A stretch of 64,000 bases of DNA, taken from Nymphalis io (taxonomy: Eukaryota > Arthropoda > Insecta > Lepidoptera > Nymphalidae). The stretch spans positions 6,572,001 through 6,636,000 of the forward strand of contig NC_065914.1 in the NCBI RefSeq assembly GCF_905147045.1, read 5' to 3'. Below, in pieces: positions 9,056 to 21,409 of the stretch. Position 1 is the first letter of the stretch. Each line of letters begins with the position of its first letter. A program made the position numbers and the translations under genes. The notes below the pieces were generated by a model. That model saw only the letters and a list, made by a program, of their open reading frames with translations, was not told the DNA's origin and did no database searches.

Positions 9056-11406
9056 AACATTTATTTGAGACAGATATTTTTGTAACATTTGTGCATATTG
9101 AATTCGATTATGCACATGCTTAGCACTAAACAAGCGTTCGCGCACATAGATTAAAAATAAATTCAAAATGCATAGCAAAAATAATGAAAGAAGCATATTT
9201 CTCATTATCTCCCACTAACGCTAGACATTCAAAAACCCAGGAGTAAATAACAGCACACTATGAGGAATATTATTTTAACCGCCGAACTAATTCTGAACCC
9301 TCCTTAGTCTAGATCAGATCGAGTATGTTCCAAAAACGTTGTCACGCACTAAATATGGTATTGACTGCATCAACACGTTCCCAAACTGTGACCCCAAATC
9401 ATATAAGGTAAAACTACGTTTTACGCGCTACGAAAATAGTATCTAACTAGCGGTATAACCGATAACGGCCCAGACATCTATTTCTAAGGATAATCTTAAC
9501 GATTTAATTTAAATTTTATTTTTTTGGCGATCTCCTAAAATCCTGTCCTGAAGCTCGGTTAGGGGGTAAAAAATGTCTTTATTGTATTTTAAATTTCTGT
9601 TTGGTTATGCAACTATGTCACAATTGTAGCCATTCTAGCCATTATAACAACGAACTACTATTTTTATCGCTCTGGGCTACACGTCGAAGTATTATACGGT
9701 ATTATGACTCTTCTATCATCGCCATAAGGGTGATAATTGAACGTCAACTTGAAGCCCATAGCGTATATAAAATATTCTACGAATACCTATAAAACCTTTA
9801 TAAATGTATACAATATTGAAAACTGATTGTCAACATCGATTCGAACTAAGTATATAACTATAAATAAGCTTCGTAACATTATAACAAGAAGCAAGAAAAT
9901 TATTCTATAATATATGTATAATATAAATAATTACTAATTTAAACTAACAATAACTATACTGTCAATTTCTAGGGATTCGATTACATGGGTTTATTATATT
10001 ATCATGGGTTACTAATGTATTATATCAGAGAATTTTTTCACTTAACTTTTTCTAAATTGAAATGAAATTTTTGACACTTGCGTTATTGGCAGTTATTTCT
10101 TTTCCAATTTTAATTCCATCACGCAATTAAATAAATATGTATCACTAAAAAAAAAAAATACGAACAAGTCATCTACTGATTTTGTGCGATATAATGCGAC
10201 CTTTTATAACATTTTCTACGATTTAACAATTATCATTAATCTATTAAAAAATTGTTTTCTAACATACAACGTTGAAGTTCATGAATTAGTTTTAAAACGT
10301 CATTGTAACTGTCGAAGGTTTTTAAAAATCTGTCATTAAAATTCTACAAATTTAAATAATTTAACTACAAATAAATAATTAAAAAAATATGTTGTTCAAA
10401 AATGAAAATAGTAGCACCAAATATGTTTGCTTACGTTTTACAAAATAGTAAGAAATATAAAAACTTTTGTGTGCAGGTTTCCCTCACTAAGAGAAATTTT
10501 CGTATCGTTCATAAATTTCAAATTAATTTAGACGTTAAATTAATACTTAATTATTCGAAAGATTATAATATTATAGTAAAATATTAATAATAAGATTAGC
10601 AAAATCATTAATGTGAGTTATTTCTCATAAAAATGATCAGGCGCCATTTAAAATAAATTTTGTCTATTTGTACTCTTAAATATACAGACATATAAATATA
10701 CATAAAAATAGAAATACCAACAAAATACAATAAAAACTCGTCATTTCAGATTTATCATAAAAATCTTAACAATTCGCCGCACGGCTAAGAAACTTTGATG
10801 TTTAACGTTTCAATAATTTAAGGCGTTAATCTTATTAAAACGCACAGTAACAACATATTCCTAACGTTTTGTCACTGTTTAACATACGTAACAATAGACT
10901 GAGTTAAGAAGGACAGATATAGTGAAAGAAGTCCGCGTTTATTAATAAAGATTTAGTTTTTCCTTTGAGAATAGATGAAAAGTACGAATCGGGTGAAATT
11001 TAGCTATCGATATCATAGCAAAATTGTTCATTGGATTTTTGATTGTGTATCTGTGTAATTAAAAAAAAATCTCGCACTAAAAAACCTGCAAACATTTTGA
11101 TTAAGCAGAGAGTATGCCATAACCCAATGTTGGATTATTTACTGGCTTAATATTTATTAAATAATACCGTTTATTGAGTCAAGTTTCATCATAAAATAAA
11201 TTTAATATTATTATATATTCAGTTTATCATCTTAAGCCATGATATCGACGAAGAGATTCAAATATTTGTCATTTATTATTTTTTAACCATTCAGTCTTAT
11301 GATGTTCTGAATTTATTTGATAAGGGGCATTATCACCACAAGACGATACTACACTTTAAACCCCATCTATCAAAAGTTAATTTTTATTAGCATAAATATT
11401 CAATGA
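9056..11406. other. Intergenic AT-rich DNA downstream of synaptotagmin 7
   Basis: No exon, RNA gene or recognisable repeat was identified. Open frames of 60-71 codons here have no domain signature and no consistent splice signals. Confidence 0.35.
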
Positions 11407-11412
11407 TTTATT
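11407..11412 (-). terminator. Possible polyadenylation signal of synaptotagmin 7
   Basis: AATAAA on the - strand, about 230 bp downstream of the Syt7 stop codon. Further TTTATT words (as read on +) occur near 11275 and 11315, so the actual 3' end is uncertain. Confidence 0.35.
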
Positions 11413-11638
11413 CGATTCAACAATAAAATAACTGTATTTTTTTATAATCTAAGTAATTATTATTATTCATTTAAACTAATAAACGTCTTGTCTAAAAAAA
11501 TGACCCCATACAAGTAATATTGCTCGTCAAATAGATATAACGCTACGAATGCAAAGAATCATATGTTTCTAACCTATAGTGTTATTTCTTTCTAACACGC
11601 ATTAATGTATGGAGTTCAAACGACCCCATGTCAACAAT

Positions 11639-11739
11639 TTACTCAGGTTTCAGGCGGTGCCATTGTACGATGGTCTGTCGTGGTTTGGTTATCATATCCT
11701 GCCAGTGTTTCGTCTCTGTTGCTCCAGAGCCGTTTTTCC
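11639..11739 (-). CDS. Syt7: Synaptotagmin 7, last coding exon (end of C2B)
   Basis: Follows acceptor TTTCGTTCCAG. It encodes KNGSGATETKHWQDMITKPR and then QTIVQWHRLKPE with TAA at 11641-11639. KHWQDM and the terminal WHxL motif are hallmarks of the synaptotagmin C2B C-terminus; the WHxL motif is linked to vesicle docking. The first two bases complete a Gly codon from the previous exon. Confidence 0.93.
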
Positions 11740-11827
11740 CTGGAACGAAAGGAAAAGTATTATGTTACTGAATGAATGTTTTAAACAGGATCCAAGAAAG
11801 CGTACCAATTGACTGAATGGTACATAC

Positions 11828-12040
11828 CAGCCAGTAGTATTCTGCCAATCAGCTCGTTCCGGCCGATATTGTCGAAGTCCATAACTTGGACATCCAAGGA
11901 GCATTCCCTAATCTTCTCCCAGGGTACGTTGAAGGAGAATGAGTCATTGAAGACGGGATTCAATGTGCATTTGAAGACGGCCGTCTTGCGTTTTTCAATA
12001 CGCTTGTCACCGAACTGCAGCCAAACTTTTACGTAGGGAT
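11828..12040 (-). CDS. Syt7: Synaptotagmin 7, C2B central exon
   Basis: Acceptor AATAATTTCAG, donor GTATGT. It encodes DPYVKVWLQFGDKRIEKRKT, then CTLNPVFNDSFSFNVPWEKI and VMDFDNIGRNELIGRILLAG. The polybasic stretch KRIEKRKT is the phosphoinositide/SNARE-binding strand of C2B. Calcium-loop residues visible are the Asp of SDPY (split across the exon boundary) and the two Asp of MDFD; the next ligand position carries Glu (RNELIG) where many synaptotagmins have Asp. The exon starts and ends so that phases match both neighbours (phase 1 on each side). Confidence 0.95.
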
Positions 12041-12118
12041 CTGAAATTATTACAAGATATACAATTTAGTATATGCCAAAGATAGATCGTGAAATTAATG
12101 GTTTAGGAAATACCATAC

Positions 12119-12496
12119 ATTCAACAGACATAATAATAATAATGTTCTCTAGACCGATTTCGGCCAATCTCAAGAGAGATTAGCCAACTGCGCAGGGGAT
12201 ATTTTAGTGCACAAATTGTGTGCAAACACAGGTGTACTCTCAATTCCCTAACTCCCATAATCCGATGAGACGGCAATCCGACACGACCGGAAAGAGCTCA
12301 GGCGCAGGACCAATGGCTTTATGTGCTTTCCGAGGCAACGGGAGTGTACACCAGATTCCGGGCTGCTATTAAGAATTTTCTGACAGAAAAACCCAATAAC
12401 TTTTTATCGGCCCGACCTAGAAATTGAACCCAAGACCTCCAGATCTGAGGCCTTACATCAAGCCACTAGACCAACGAAACAGTCATTCAACAGACA
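12119..12496 (-). repeat. Repeat C SINE with target-site duplication, in a Syt7 intron
   Basis: The body (12131-12484) reads from an (AAT)n tail at 12131 to the tRNA-like head, which appears here as AAGCCACTAGACCAACGA. The 12-bp direct repeat ATTCAACAGACA flanks it at 12119-12130 and 12485-12496. This copy and the opposite-strand copy at 15232 define the family. Confidence 0.88.
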
Positions 12497-12965
12497 ACAA
12501 TGAATATGTATAGGATAGGATAAATATGAATGGCATTGATCCCAAGACGTATAAAGGTGGTTGAAATCCATCTTCATTCATCACCATTATCAGTCTTTAA
12601 GCAAATTTGAATGTTTTGGATAGAAACGATTACCTTGCCCAGGGAAAAATATATTAATGAGTAAACATCTTAGCGCTCGGTAAACGGTAGGGGCTGACTG
12701 AGACTTAGAATTAGACGAGTAAGCGTAAAATTTCGAGCGTCAGATGACGCCAGCGTAAGATTTGTTATTGTAAGTGCGTTAATGTGTGCGTGAGGATTGT
12801 ACATGGTAAGGGCTAACTGAGTCTTAATGTATGCGCGAGATCGTTACACGGTAAATTAACTGAGAGTTCATATGTGTACACATCAATCTGTGAGAACCTT
12901 GGCACTCACACAACTTTGTCTTTTTATATCAATCTAATTAGACCAGAGCACTATAGAAAATGTCG

Positions 12966-13313
12966 GAACAACTTCGAGAAGGAAGCCGATGGAAGAATTC
13001 GCTTGGGATGGGCAACATTTGGCAGCCTTCGTCAAGTCCTCAAGTCATCTATACCGCAATGTTTGAAGACGAAAGTCTTCAACCAATGCGTCTTACCTGC
13101 CATGACATACGGTGCCGAAACGTGGACACTAACTAGAGTGGAGACCGTGGATCGGCAAATGCAGCTTAGGGCGCCAGGTGGACCGATGACCTTAAGAAGG
13201 TGGCGGGCACCGACTGGATGCGGAAGGCGGAGGACCGGGAGCTTAGGTACACCTTGGGAGAGGCCTATGTTCAGCAGTGGACAATGATTGGCTGTTGATG
13301 ATGATGATGATGA
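12966..13313 (+). mobile_element. RTE-type LINE 3' fragment, internally deleted
   Basis: The frame reads RIRLGWATFGSLRQVLKSSI, then CVLPAMTYGAETWTLT, typical of the region after the reverse transcriptase in insect RTE-like LINEs. The sequence then skips ahead, and after a frame change continues with RWTDDLKKVAGTDWM and LGEAYVQQWT before a stop. It ends in a (TGA)n run at 13296-13313, the usual RTE 3' terminus. It lies in the Syt7 intron between exons 12040 and 15844, in the antisense orientation. Confidence 0.8.
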
Positions 13314-14606
13314 CTATAGAAAATAAATAATATGTTTAAATTATTGTATATAACAGACAGTTTTCCTAAATTCTAATTAAAGACTTGGCGCGATATAATA
13401 AACGAAATGAAACATTTAATAACGATGCTAAATTTGTCTCGTACTTTATTTTGCGTTGCGAAGAATATTCGTTGTTTTATAACAATGAGATATTAAATTG
13501 CTGTAATGCTTCTGGTAAAGTTCATTTAGTAAATGAATACGTTAATAGGATTTTGGTTATAATTCTGGCCGCGTTTGTTGTTTTTTTTTGTAATATAATG
13601 TAATTATATTATACAATTGATCTGCAAATCTTTTATGAAAAGGTTAAACGAACGTGCCTATCGTGGGCGAAATGTAGTAGATACTTATAAAGAAATCATA
13701 AAATCAGTAAAACTATGTTTCATGCAAATAAATGATTATTATTATATTATTATTAAAAAGAATAGTTTGTAGTGTTTTGAACGCATATCGACATCGCTTG
13801 TTGTGATAAACTTCATTTCCTATAAAATAATTGAAGTAAAATTTTTTTGAAAGCGATTCTTTTTCGATTTGGAGCTATAAGGTTTTATATGTAACATTTT
13901 CAACGCAAAAATGTTTCGCTAAAATCAAGATTGCTAAGTGAATTAATGTTTATTTTACGTTACGATCCACTATAGAAGAGACGCAACGTTTGAAGCGGAT
14001 GAAATCACTGGAGCAGCTAATATTATATAAAACAGAATTATTATCTTTGCCAATATTTTATATAACATATTATAAAATATATATTTAACAACTAATATAA
14101 AATAGTTAGTTATAGGGACTGCCAATAGAAGTGAAAACTTGAAACTGTTAAATTATTTGTCCAACTTCCACATCTATTGGCACTCCGAGTAATAATTCTA
14201 TTCCTTTTTATTATAAAGCTTTTTATTCATCGAAATACAAAGTATGTCGCAAACTCTGTACAAAATACAGCTTAATTTAAACAAAAAAAAAAAGTAAAAT
14301 ACACTTATTTTATTTGTATATACTGTTAGTATTTACATAAATTTCAATTATTATTCTCATTAATTTCCACAATTATTTAAATTATTTGTACTTTCAACGA
14401 TTTCATTATATTAACATTAACATGTCGGTGACGAGTCTATGCCCTACGATAAACAAGCACACGCCAAAAGAAGTTTTCACTTCAAAATTTAAATTTCACG
14501 AAATACCTGACTTTCAAAACAATTAATTATAATTATCCCTTAATGGTGTCATGGATTGAACACGCAAATTTAAACAAAACACCATGTGTAAGATTTTCAA
14601 CCGACC
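13314..14606. other. Syt7 intron sequence, no feature recognised
   Basis: AT-rich. The 72-codon open frame at 13385 has no domain similarity that I recognise. Confidence 0.3.
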
Positions 14607-14672
14607 CGTCAGGTTTCCTCACGATGTTTTCCTTGACCGCCGAACATGATATGAATTATAAACACAAATAAA
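14607..14672 (-). repeat. Repeat B SINE, short fragment
   Basis: CAGGTTTCCTCACGATGTTTTCCTTGACC followed by TGAATTATAAACACAAAT matches the centre of the repeat B body. Confidence 0.6.
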
Positions 14673-15218
14673 GAATAGGATTTAATCTGCATTGCTTCGA
14701 AGCGCAACAATAATATCAAAAGTAAAAAGAGTAATAATAATGTCAAAATAATAGATTTATAATGTAAATAAAGTAATATTCACTACAATTTATTTCATGG
14801 CAGCTGTTAAATTAAGCTGGTGTTATTAATCTGAAATAAAGCATTTTCTAAGACAGTCTATCTATTTATAAAATCAAACTGAGAACAAAATCTTGTCTTC
14901 AAACTAATTTTTTCCCCTAAGGATCATTAATTTGACAAATGCCGAGGAAATGATCGAGTTACGAAATGATTCGCCTAATTGGCCGTTTCAGATAGTCTTG
15001 ATTTATGAATCTTAGCCGACAATTTGTGGATTAAGGAAGAGGATGAAGATTTCTAAAGATTTATAATAATCTCCGCGAAGAAAAGTTTGCTTACAAAGCT
15101 GAGAGAATATATTTTTTGTTGAGTGCTTATATTTGTATCACTTAACGACTTCCATTATCGATTCTGGTACTGATAATAATTTGTTAGGTTTCGTTGCTAT
15201 TGTATTTAAACAGGCGAT

Positions 15219-15619
15219 ATTACAATGTACAATTGACTGCCTCGTTGGTCTAGTGGCTTGATGTAAGGCCGCAGACCCGGAGGTGAGGCTCAATTCCTAG
15301 GTCGGGCCAATAAAATGTTATGGGGTTTTTCTGTCAAAAAGTTCTTAGTAGCAGCCTGGAATCTGGAAGTTGGAAGTGTATACACTCCCGTGCTTCGGAA
15401 AGCACGTAAAGCCAATAGTCTTGCGCTTAAACTCTTTCCAGTCGTGTCGGATTGCCTACCCATCGGATTATGAGAGTTAGGGAATAGACAGCACACCGGT
15501 ATTTGCACACACACTTGTGCACTATAATATCTCCTGAGCAGTTGGCTAATCTCTCTTGAGATCGGCCGCCGTGGCCGAAATCGGTCTAGATGACAATATT
15601 ATTATTATTATTACAATGT
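15219..15619 (+). repeat. Repeat C SINE, full length, with target-site duplication
   Basis: Body 15232-15606. The head CCTCGTTGGTCTAGTGGCTT is box A-like, followed by a GGCTCAATTCC box B-like word, the conserved TTTTTCTGTCAAAAAG and CGTGCTTCGGAAAGCACG blocks, and CCGAAATCGGTCTAGATGAC before an (ATT)n tail. The 13-bp direct repeat ATTACAATGTACA is at 15219-15231 and 15607-15619. The fragment TTCGGAAAGCACG can form a small stem. Confidence 0.9.
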
Positions 15620-15843
15620 ACAGCGTTTTTGCACGTACACGCGTTATTGCTACTTTATTTAAACAGGCACAAAGTTGTTTTAATGCGCATTATTAAATTT
15701 AATTATGAATAAAAATAGGAGTAAAGTAAAGTAAAAGCTTGTAATTTTTTCACTGGGCTAAGGCCTCGTCATCTATTGAATGTTTGCTTCTTATCCCAGG
15801 AACTGTTTCAATTCAGTTTTGTGGATACGATCTTGAAACTCAC

Positions 15844-16012
15844 CTGATTTTCCATTGATATCTTTTGCCTTTAAGTTTCTAGCTTTAAGCAGTGTCAATG
15901 TTAGAACGCTGTTACTCGGATGATAGCAGAGTGACGTCAGCAGCTCACCACACTTGTCCTTAGCTGGTGGTTTCAAAGCCTTCCAGAAGGACGGCTTCTC
16001 GCTTAAGTCCAC
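15844..16012 (-). CDS. Syt7: Synaptotagmin 7, C2A-C2B connector and C2B start exon
   Basis: Acceptor ...ATTTTCAG, donor GTGAGT. It encodes VDLSEKPSFWKALKPP (end of C2A), the CGELLTSLCYHPSNSVLTL start of C2B, and KARNLKAKDINGKS, which supplies the first C2B calcium-loop Asp. It starts in phase 0 and ends in phase 1, matching both neighbours. Confidence 0.95.
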
Positions 16013-16289
16013 CTGAAAATATGTTATTTAGATCATTAAGCGTTGGTTCATTAATATTACACGGATACAAATTACGCGGATCGAAATTGTAATTTATTTC
16101 TGATTAATAAGTAAGTAGAAATTTTAATTTTGTTATTGTTCTGTTCCTAACAGATTTACCATTAATTGAATTAAAAACCATACTTACTATTTTATTGTAA
16201 CCATGTTGGAGAACAAGTAAATGTTCCGTAAACTCAGTACATTATGTACTTCTGAACGACTGTTATAAATGTGAATAAATTAAGAAACT

Positions 16290-16400
16290 AGAACACTGCG
16301 CAGTAGATATTAGTGCATGAGTTTTTGAACAAACACATCTGATATCACCGCAGAGATTTCAGGCGCAGTGCGATCGCCTTTACGTCCTTTCCGAGACACG
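16290..16400 (-). repeat. Repeat C SINE, fragment
   Basis: ACTGCGCAGTAGATATTAGTGCA, TTTCAGGCGCAGTGC and TTTCCGAGACACG match parts of the C body. The ends are lost. Confidence 0.5.
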
Positions 16401-16788
16401 TTATTATTGTCATTTTGAAACTAGCAGTAATATATCAATTCTTTAAAAAGTATTAAATTGTCTATGATCTTATCCAAATATCTATGTAGAGATTGACAGT
16501 CCTCCATAAGGCCACGTGTGAGTAACTCAGTGACAATTTATACGTAAAAAGTGTATAATTAAATAAAGAAAAACAAAAGACAAATCACAGTAAGCACTGC
16601 GATTTTTTGAAAATTATTTTTTATTTACTTAAAGTAAAGTTTAACCTCTATTTCCAGAATCTTATTTGCACTAAATCAAAGCACAAGTAAAAAGTATTAT
16701 GTTAGCCTCATAAATATACCGACTATGTTACAACCCATCATGCGATTGGATGATGGTAATATACTTACAAATAAAAAAAAATATTTAC

Positions 16789-16869
16789 CTGACATAAGGG
16801 CAAGAACACCTCACCGATAGAGTCATCTCTCGAGAAACGATCATAATCGAATACATGAAGATGAAGCAC
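16789..16869 (-). CDS. Syt7: Synaptotagmin 7, C2A calcium loop 3 exon
   Basis: An 81-bp phase 0-0 exon encoding 27 residues, VLHLHVFDYDRFSRDDSIGE followed by VFLPLCQ. FDYDRFSRDD carries the three Asp of calcium-binding loop 3 of C2A. Acceptor TTTACCAG, donor GTAAAT. Confidence 0.95.
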
Positions 16870-17073
16870 CTGGTAAATATATTGTATCGTAAGCCAAATA
16901 TTCAGAAATATTTAAATCAATTCGTAATATATTGATAATAGAATTCTGATCATGACATTGCAATGATCAAAGGCTTTACCCATAAATGTTGTTTAAGGGT
17001 TAATTAAACTTTTTAACAATGTGTGTCTTCTTCTTTTAAATGTCAAATCAATGATGACAGAAAGAGAGGAATC

Positions 17074-17378
17074 AGTGTTTTTTTTTTTATAGAATAGGAA
17101 GGCGGACGAGCATATGGGCCACCTGATGGTAAGTGGTCACCAACGCTCTTAGACATTGGCATTGTAAGAAATGTCAACCATCGCTTACATATCCAATGCG
17201 CCACCAACCTTGGGAACTAAGATTTTATGTCCCTTGTGCCTGTAATTACACTGGCTCACTCACCCTTCAAACCGGAACACAACAATATCAAGTATTGCTG
17301 TTTTGCGGTAGAATATCTGATGAGTGGGTGGTACCTACCCAGACGAGCTTGCACAAAGCCCTACCACCAGTAGTGTTT
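17074..17378 (-). repeat. Repeat A copy, full length, in a Syt7 intron
   Basis: Runs from a T tract and ATAGAATAGGAAGGCGGACG to GCCCTACCACCAGT. A short direct repeat AGTGTTT at 17074-17080 and 17372-17378 could be the target duplication. The 88-codon open frame within it is a by-product of the repeat, not a gene. Confidence 0.85.
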
Positions 17379-17667
17379 GACTACAACGTTTATAAGTGAG
17401 GCTACGGATTTTTATAGCGAAACGGTGAATTGGTGAACATAGTGAAAAATAGAGGCTCTATTTTACTAAGCTGAAAACATCATGGCATATTACGAGATCT
17501 TAAAGCAAGTGTTATTTTTACATGTTTGTCGTTGGAAAGTGGAAGGACTAATAAAATGGCCAAAACAAATACGACCTTTATCAATATTGACAAACTTGCC
17601 CTCAATTTCAGAGAGTTTTGGTGTTTTTCTTTCAGATATAGTATATTTCAAATTGAATAAGACATAC

Positions 17668-17844
17668 CCGACTCTGCAGCTTCTGTATCGGGAACCCTTC
17701 GAAGTAGAAGGTCTCGTTCCACCTCGGGTTCAAGGTGCGACGTTTGATTTTTGTTTCCAAGCGATGTTTCTTGTCCGGTAGCAATGTGACCCTCACGTAA
17801 GGGTCAGATGTCCCGCTTAGATCCTTGGCTGGGAGTTCCTTGCC
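17668..17844 (-). CDS. Syt7: Synaptotagmin 7, central C2A exon
   Basis: A 177-bp phase 0-0 exon encoding GKELPAKDLSGTSDPYVRVT, LLPDKKHRLETKIKRRTLNP and RWNETFYFEGFPIQKLQSR. KDLSGTSDPYV is calcium-binding loop 1 of C2A with both Asp; LLPDKKHRLETK is typical of synaptotagmin 7. The acceptor (ACTCACCAAG) has a weak pyrimidine tract; the donor is GTATGT. Confidence 0.95.
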
Positions 17845-18785
17845 CTTGGTGAGTAATGTATACCAACTTTAAATGCATGATAATAACTAAAATACTATTC
17901 AAGCCAGCTAAGCTCTTTTTATTGTCATTTATTTTAAGTTGACGTGACTATTACGATGACTAATGACCACGATCATTCAGAGATGTCAGTTAGAGTAAGG
18001 TAGCTACAGAAAATCAGCGTTGGAACTGCCAGTAACAGATTGTAGGATGAACTAAGCTAAATGGCTATTCTATTTGTTATGTCACTCTGATAAAGTGTGC
18101 TGGCATTTGTTATTTTAGAAGTTACTTATTTTTTATCTACTAAATAATATATTCGTTTGCAATTCCAATTTGTATTCTATTTAAATGTACTCATACGTTG
18201 CAATTTAAGCTACCATCGGTTTGCAAATTTGTTTCTACGAATAAACTGATTAAGTAGCTTAGTTGTTACAAATTAAAGTAAATTTAATGACCAATTAATA
18301 ATGAAACGTATAAACTCATCATTATTATCTATTATATAAATTATTTATGATTATGCGTAATTTATTAAATTAGAAAATGAGCTACCTGATGGTAAGTTGT
18401 CACCACGGTCTACCAAGATGGACTTGCACGTAACTTTTCTACCAAGTGTAATCAATAGGAGAACTAAATATAACTTTTATTATATATACGCACTACAAAT
18501 GTATGTCTTATATGAGTACAAGTAAATGATAATACAAATTCATTGTAGTCGCTTTTAATTTTATATAAGTCAGCGATTACAACAATAACCTTTTATTCAA
18601 AATAACAGAGTAATTAGTTTTCAGATTAAGCTATTACAAAATTATACGCAATTTTAAGTTAATAGAGATAAATAAACGAAGCTAAATTTCATTTAAGATA
18701 ATTTAATACTTACCCAATAACAATAAGGTTAAACATGTCTAAAATATATTTCATTTGTCTGTCTAAATAAATATACTGTAACTGT
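17845..18785. other. Syt7 intron, no confident feature
   Basis: A 60-bp relic near 18375-18430 (CTACCTGATGGTAAGTTGTCACC) recalls repeat A. The rest is AT-rich without pattern. Confidence 0.3.
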
Positions 18786-18945
18786 AGGGTTTTTCTATAA
18801 AAAAAACCCGAGTCTCACCGCAGAAAACGGTCGTGAAATGTCAGAAAGTGATCGTTTCAAGAATATACGCATCAAAATAGTATATCACCATAAAATGATG
18901 TCAACATTTCACGGGTAATGTAATGAGTTCTTACAGAATCGAACT
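18786..18945 (+). mobile_element. Repeat E MITE, copy 3, in a Syt7 intron
   Basis: Interior words ACCGCAGAAAACGGTCGTGA and CGCATCAAAATAGTATATCA match copies 1, 2 and 4. The right end CTTACAGAATCGAAC matches the family terminus, and the left end TAGGGTTTTTCTATAA is a diverged terminus. Confidence 0.6.
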
Positions 18946-19343
18946 TATATGGTGAGTTTCGAGTCGGAATAGCTGTATATATGATATTGACAGCCTTATT
19001 ATCATATCATACAGATTCCTTTGTTAAGATAAAGTAAATGCCTATTCAATTGAAATAAAATAAATTGACGTTAGCTTTTTTATTTGATCGAATACTTATC
19101 ATGTATATGAGGAATCAATCTTGTTTACGTTTTTACCATATTGTTGGTAAAAATTATATTGTATGTAATTATGTATTTATGATTATACATTGAACAAAGC
19201 AAACAAGTTCAGACTGTTTTCGAGTCTCTATATTTCTTTGTTCTTTGTTAAATTAAAAAGGCAAGAATAATCACCTTGGTATTCATTCACTTTTGATCCT
19301 GATTGAATCTCTGAAATAAAAACACGTTACAATCTATACTTAC

Positions 19344-19532
19344 TTGTATAATCCTTAGAATTAAAGTAGTGTTTTGAAAGTCGTATTCCAGCGAGAAATG
19401 TATCTGGCCAACGTTCTCTGATGGCTCCGAATTGTCGATGTACATATCCACCAATGAGATGGACCGGTTCTGAAGGAACGCCATCTGTGAGTCCAGATTG
19501 GTACACACTATATACGGCGCTTTGTAAGGCGC
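19344..19532 (-). CDS. Syt7: Synaptotagmin 7, C2A start exon
   Basis: A 189-bp phase 0-0 exon. Acceptor ACATCAG, donor CAA|GTAAGT. It begins APYKAPYIVCTNLDSQMAFL, a connector that I do not recognise in vertebrate Syt7, and then VGQIHFSLEYDFQNTTLILR, the canonical first C2A strands. The start of the exon is set by the only good acceptor in frame. Confidence 0.88.
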
Positions 19533-20379
19533 CTGATGTATTCGAAAAGCAATATTGCATTCAAACCATATATTGCAGATTTATTATAATAGGCGGATAG
19601 TTCTCAAGGCTGATAAAATCTATTTAATATTAGATTAAATTCACTTGTTTTTTATTAAATCTCGCAATATTGGTTTTTGAAGAAGACATCCTGGAGTAAT
19701 TTTTGTGGCTTTCATTTTATTTTTGAAACTGTAATTACATTAAAGATTTATAAAGCTGACTTGATAATAGTTGCTGCAAGATGTCAATAAGTATCTATTT
19801 TTTAAGCATATTGCAATACGAATACATCTATAATATTACTAGCCTAAATTATAGTAAAACTATTTGAAACTATTTACTAAAATATTTCTTGTTTACGTAA
19901 TAAAATTCTTATTTTTATAATAATTGGATATAATGACTAAATTATTAATATTTTTTTAATAAAAATATTAACAATTTAGATATTAAAGTAACTTACCTAT
20001 GTACACATTATGTAGACAAAAGATTATTTAATTGTATTATTAAAAAAAAATATTTTTTTTAAATCTATGTCTTCATGCAAGAATCGTATTGAGTTATATT
20101 ATGATTGCTATGTAATACATTAAAAATAAATTATACTTATGTATGACAATTTTAGTCTGTGGCGATATTGAACTTAATCTTGTAATAAGGATTAGAGAGA
20201 CATAATTCAAATTTAGAAACGCTGTTCGATATTCAATTAATTAATTTTACTCGAATCTGATTTTGATTGGTCGGTTGCTGATGACGCAATAGAAGACGAC
20301 CAATGAAAGTCGAGGATTTTGTCAGATTAATAAATTACTTGACAAGCGTCGCATAAAATGGATAGTAAATTTGAACTAG

Positions 20380-20449
20380 GTGGAATAAGCTCCAAACCTT
20401 CTCCTCAAAAGGGAGAGGAGCCCTTATCCCAGCAGTGGGACATTCACAG
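20380..20449 (+). repeat. Repeat B SINE, 3' fragment
   Basis: GGAATAAGCTCCAAACCTTC to CAGCAGTGGGACATTCACAG; only the 3' block remains. Confidence 0.7.
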
Positions 20450-20618
20450 ATATTATGATTGATAGTAATGACGATTTTGACGTTTGATGAATCTACCTAT
20501 ACACTAGTATCTAAATAATTTAATAACTTTGTTTATATATTGCTTATTTACTTTATATATTGTCATGAATGATACAATGATGTATGCTATATCATATGGT
20601 AGTTAATTATTATGAGGG

Positions 20619-20845
20619 CATTTTTTTTTGTGTGAAATAGTCGGACTGTCAAATGAGCCACTTGATGGTCACTGCCCATAGATGTTGGCGACTAATCATT
20701 TCGTACATCACCAATGCGCTACCAACCTTGGGACTTAAGATATCATGTTCCCACTGATGTAGTTACACTGGCTCACTCTCCCTTCAAACCGGAACACAAT
20801 ACGTAAAAATACGTAATATTGCTGTTTGGCGGTAGAATATCGTAT
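20619..20845 (-). repeat. Repeat A copy, diverged
   Basis: It includes CCACTTGATGGTCACTGCCC and CTGTTTGGCGGTAGAATATC; the head end is missing. Confidence 0.7.
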
Positions 20846-21409
20846 TACGTTATCATTAAATAAACTACATGTCTAAGTCACCCCGGCTTAGATAGCATGC
20901 GATATGAAATATATAAAACGCTATTTATTTATTTACATAAAAATAAAATATACGCGTTCAAAACTAAATTTCTTTTTCATGACTTGCGAAGTCGGTTAAT
21001 AATGCCCGATTGCTATATTTAACGAATCGTTATTGTACTAGTAACCGTTCGTTTTTGAGTTACGAGTAACGTTGTTATAAAATTGTGACTTGTGTTTTTT
21101 ATTGGGAATCGTGAATGAATCTAGACAATTCTACTATCCGTAAGCAAAACGATTAGTTTTCTCGAATATAGTAATCGGGTAAAGTTTTCGAATTAGTTTT
21201 CAAACTTATGAATACATTATTGTGTACATTTGAACTCGAATTATCAAGTTCTGAAGTTTGTATTGAGTTAGTTTTAACTTTCATATTAAGTAACTTCGCC
21301 ACTTGTATTTTGTAACTTAATTAACTTATTTTTGTTCTTAATGATTAAAAAAACAACTATAAGTCTTTTTAAAAAATATAATTATATATAACTTTAAAGT
21401 AAATTTACA

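Noticed and set aside
17133..17399. 88-codon frame beginning with a non-ATG codon, and its near-identical relatives at 28139, 36225, 43625, 50285, 55731 and 57328
   Set aside because: The shared protein-like sequence (QPWELR...TGTQQYQVLLFCGR) is just a reading frame through repeat A.
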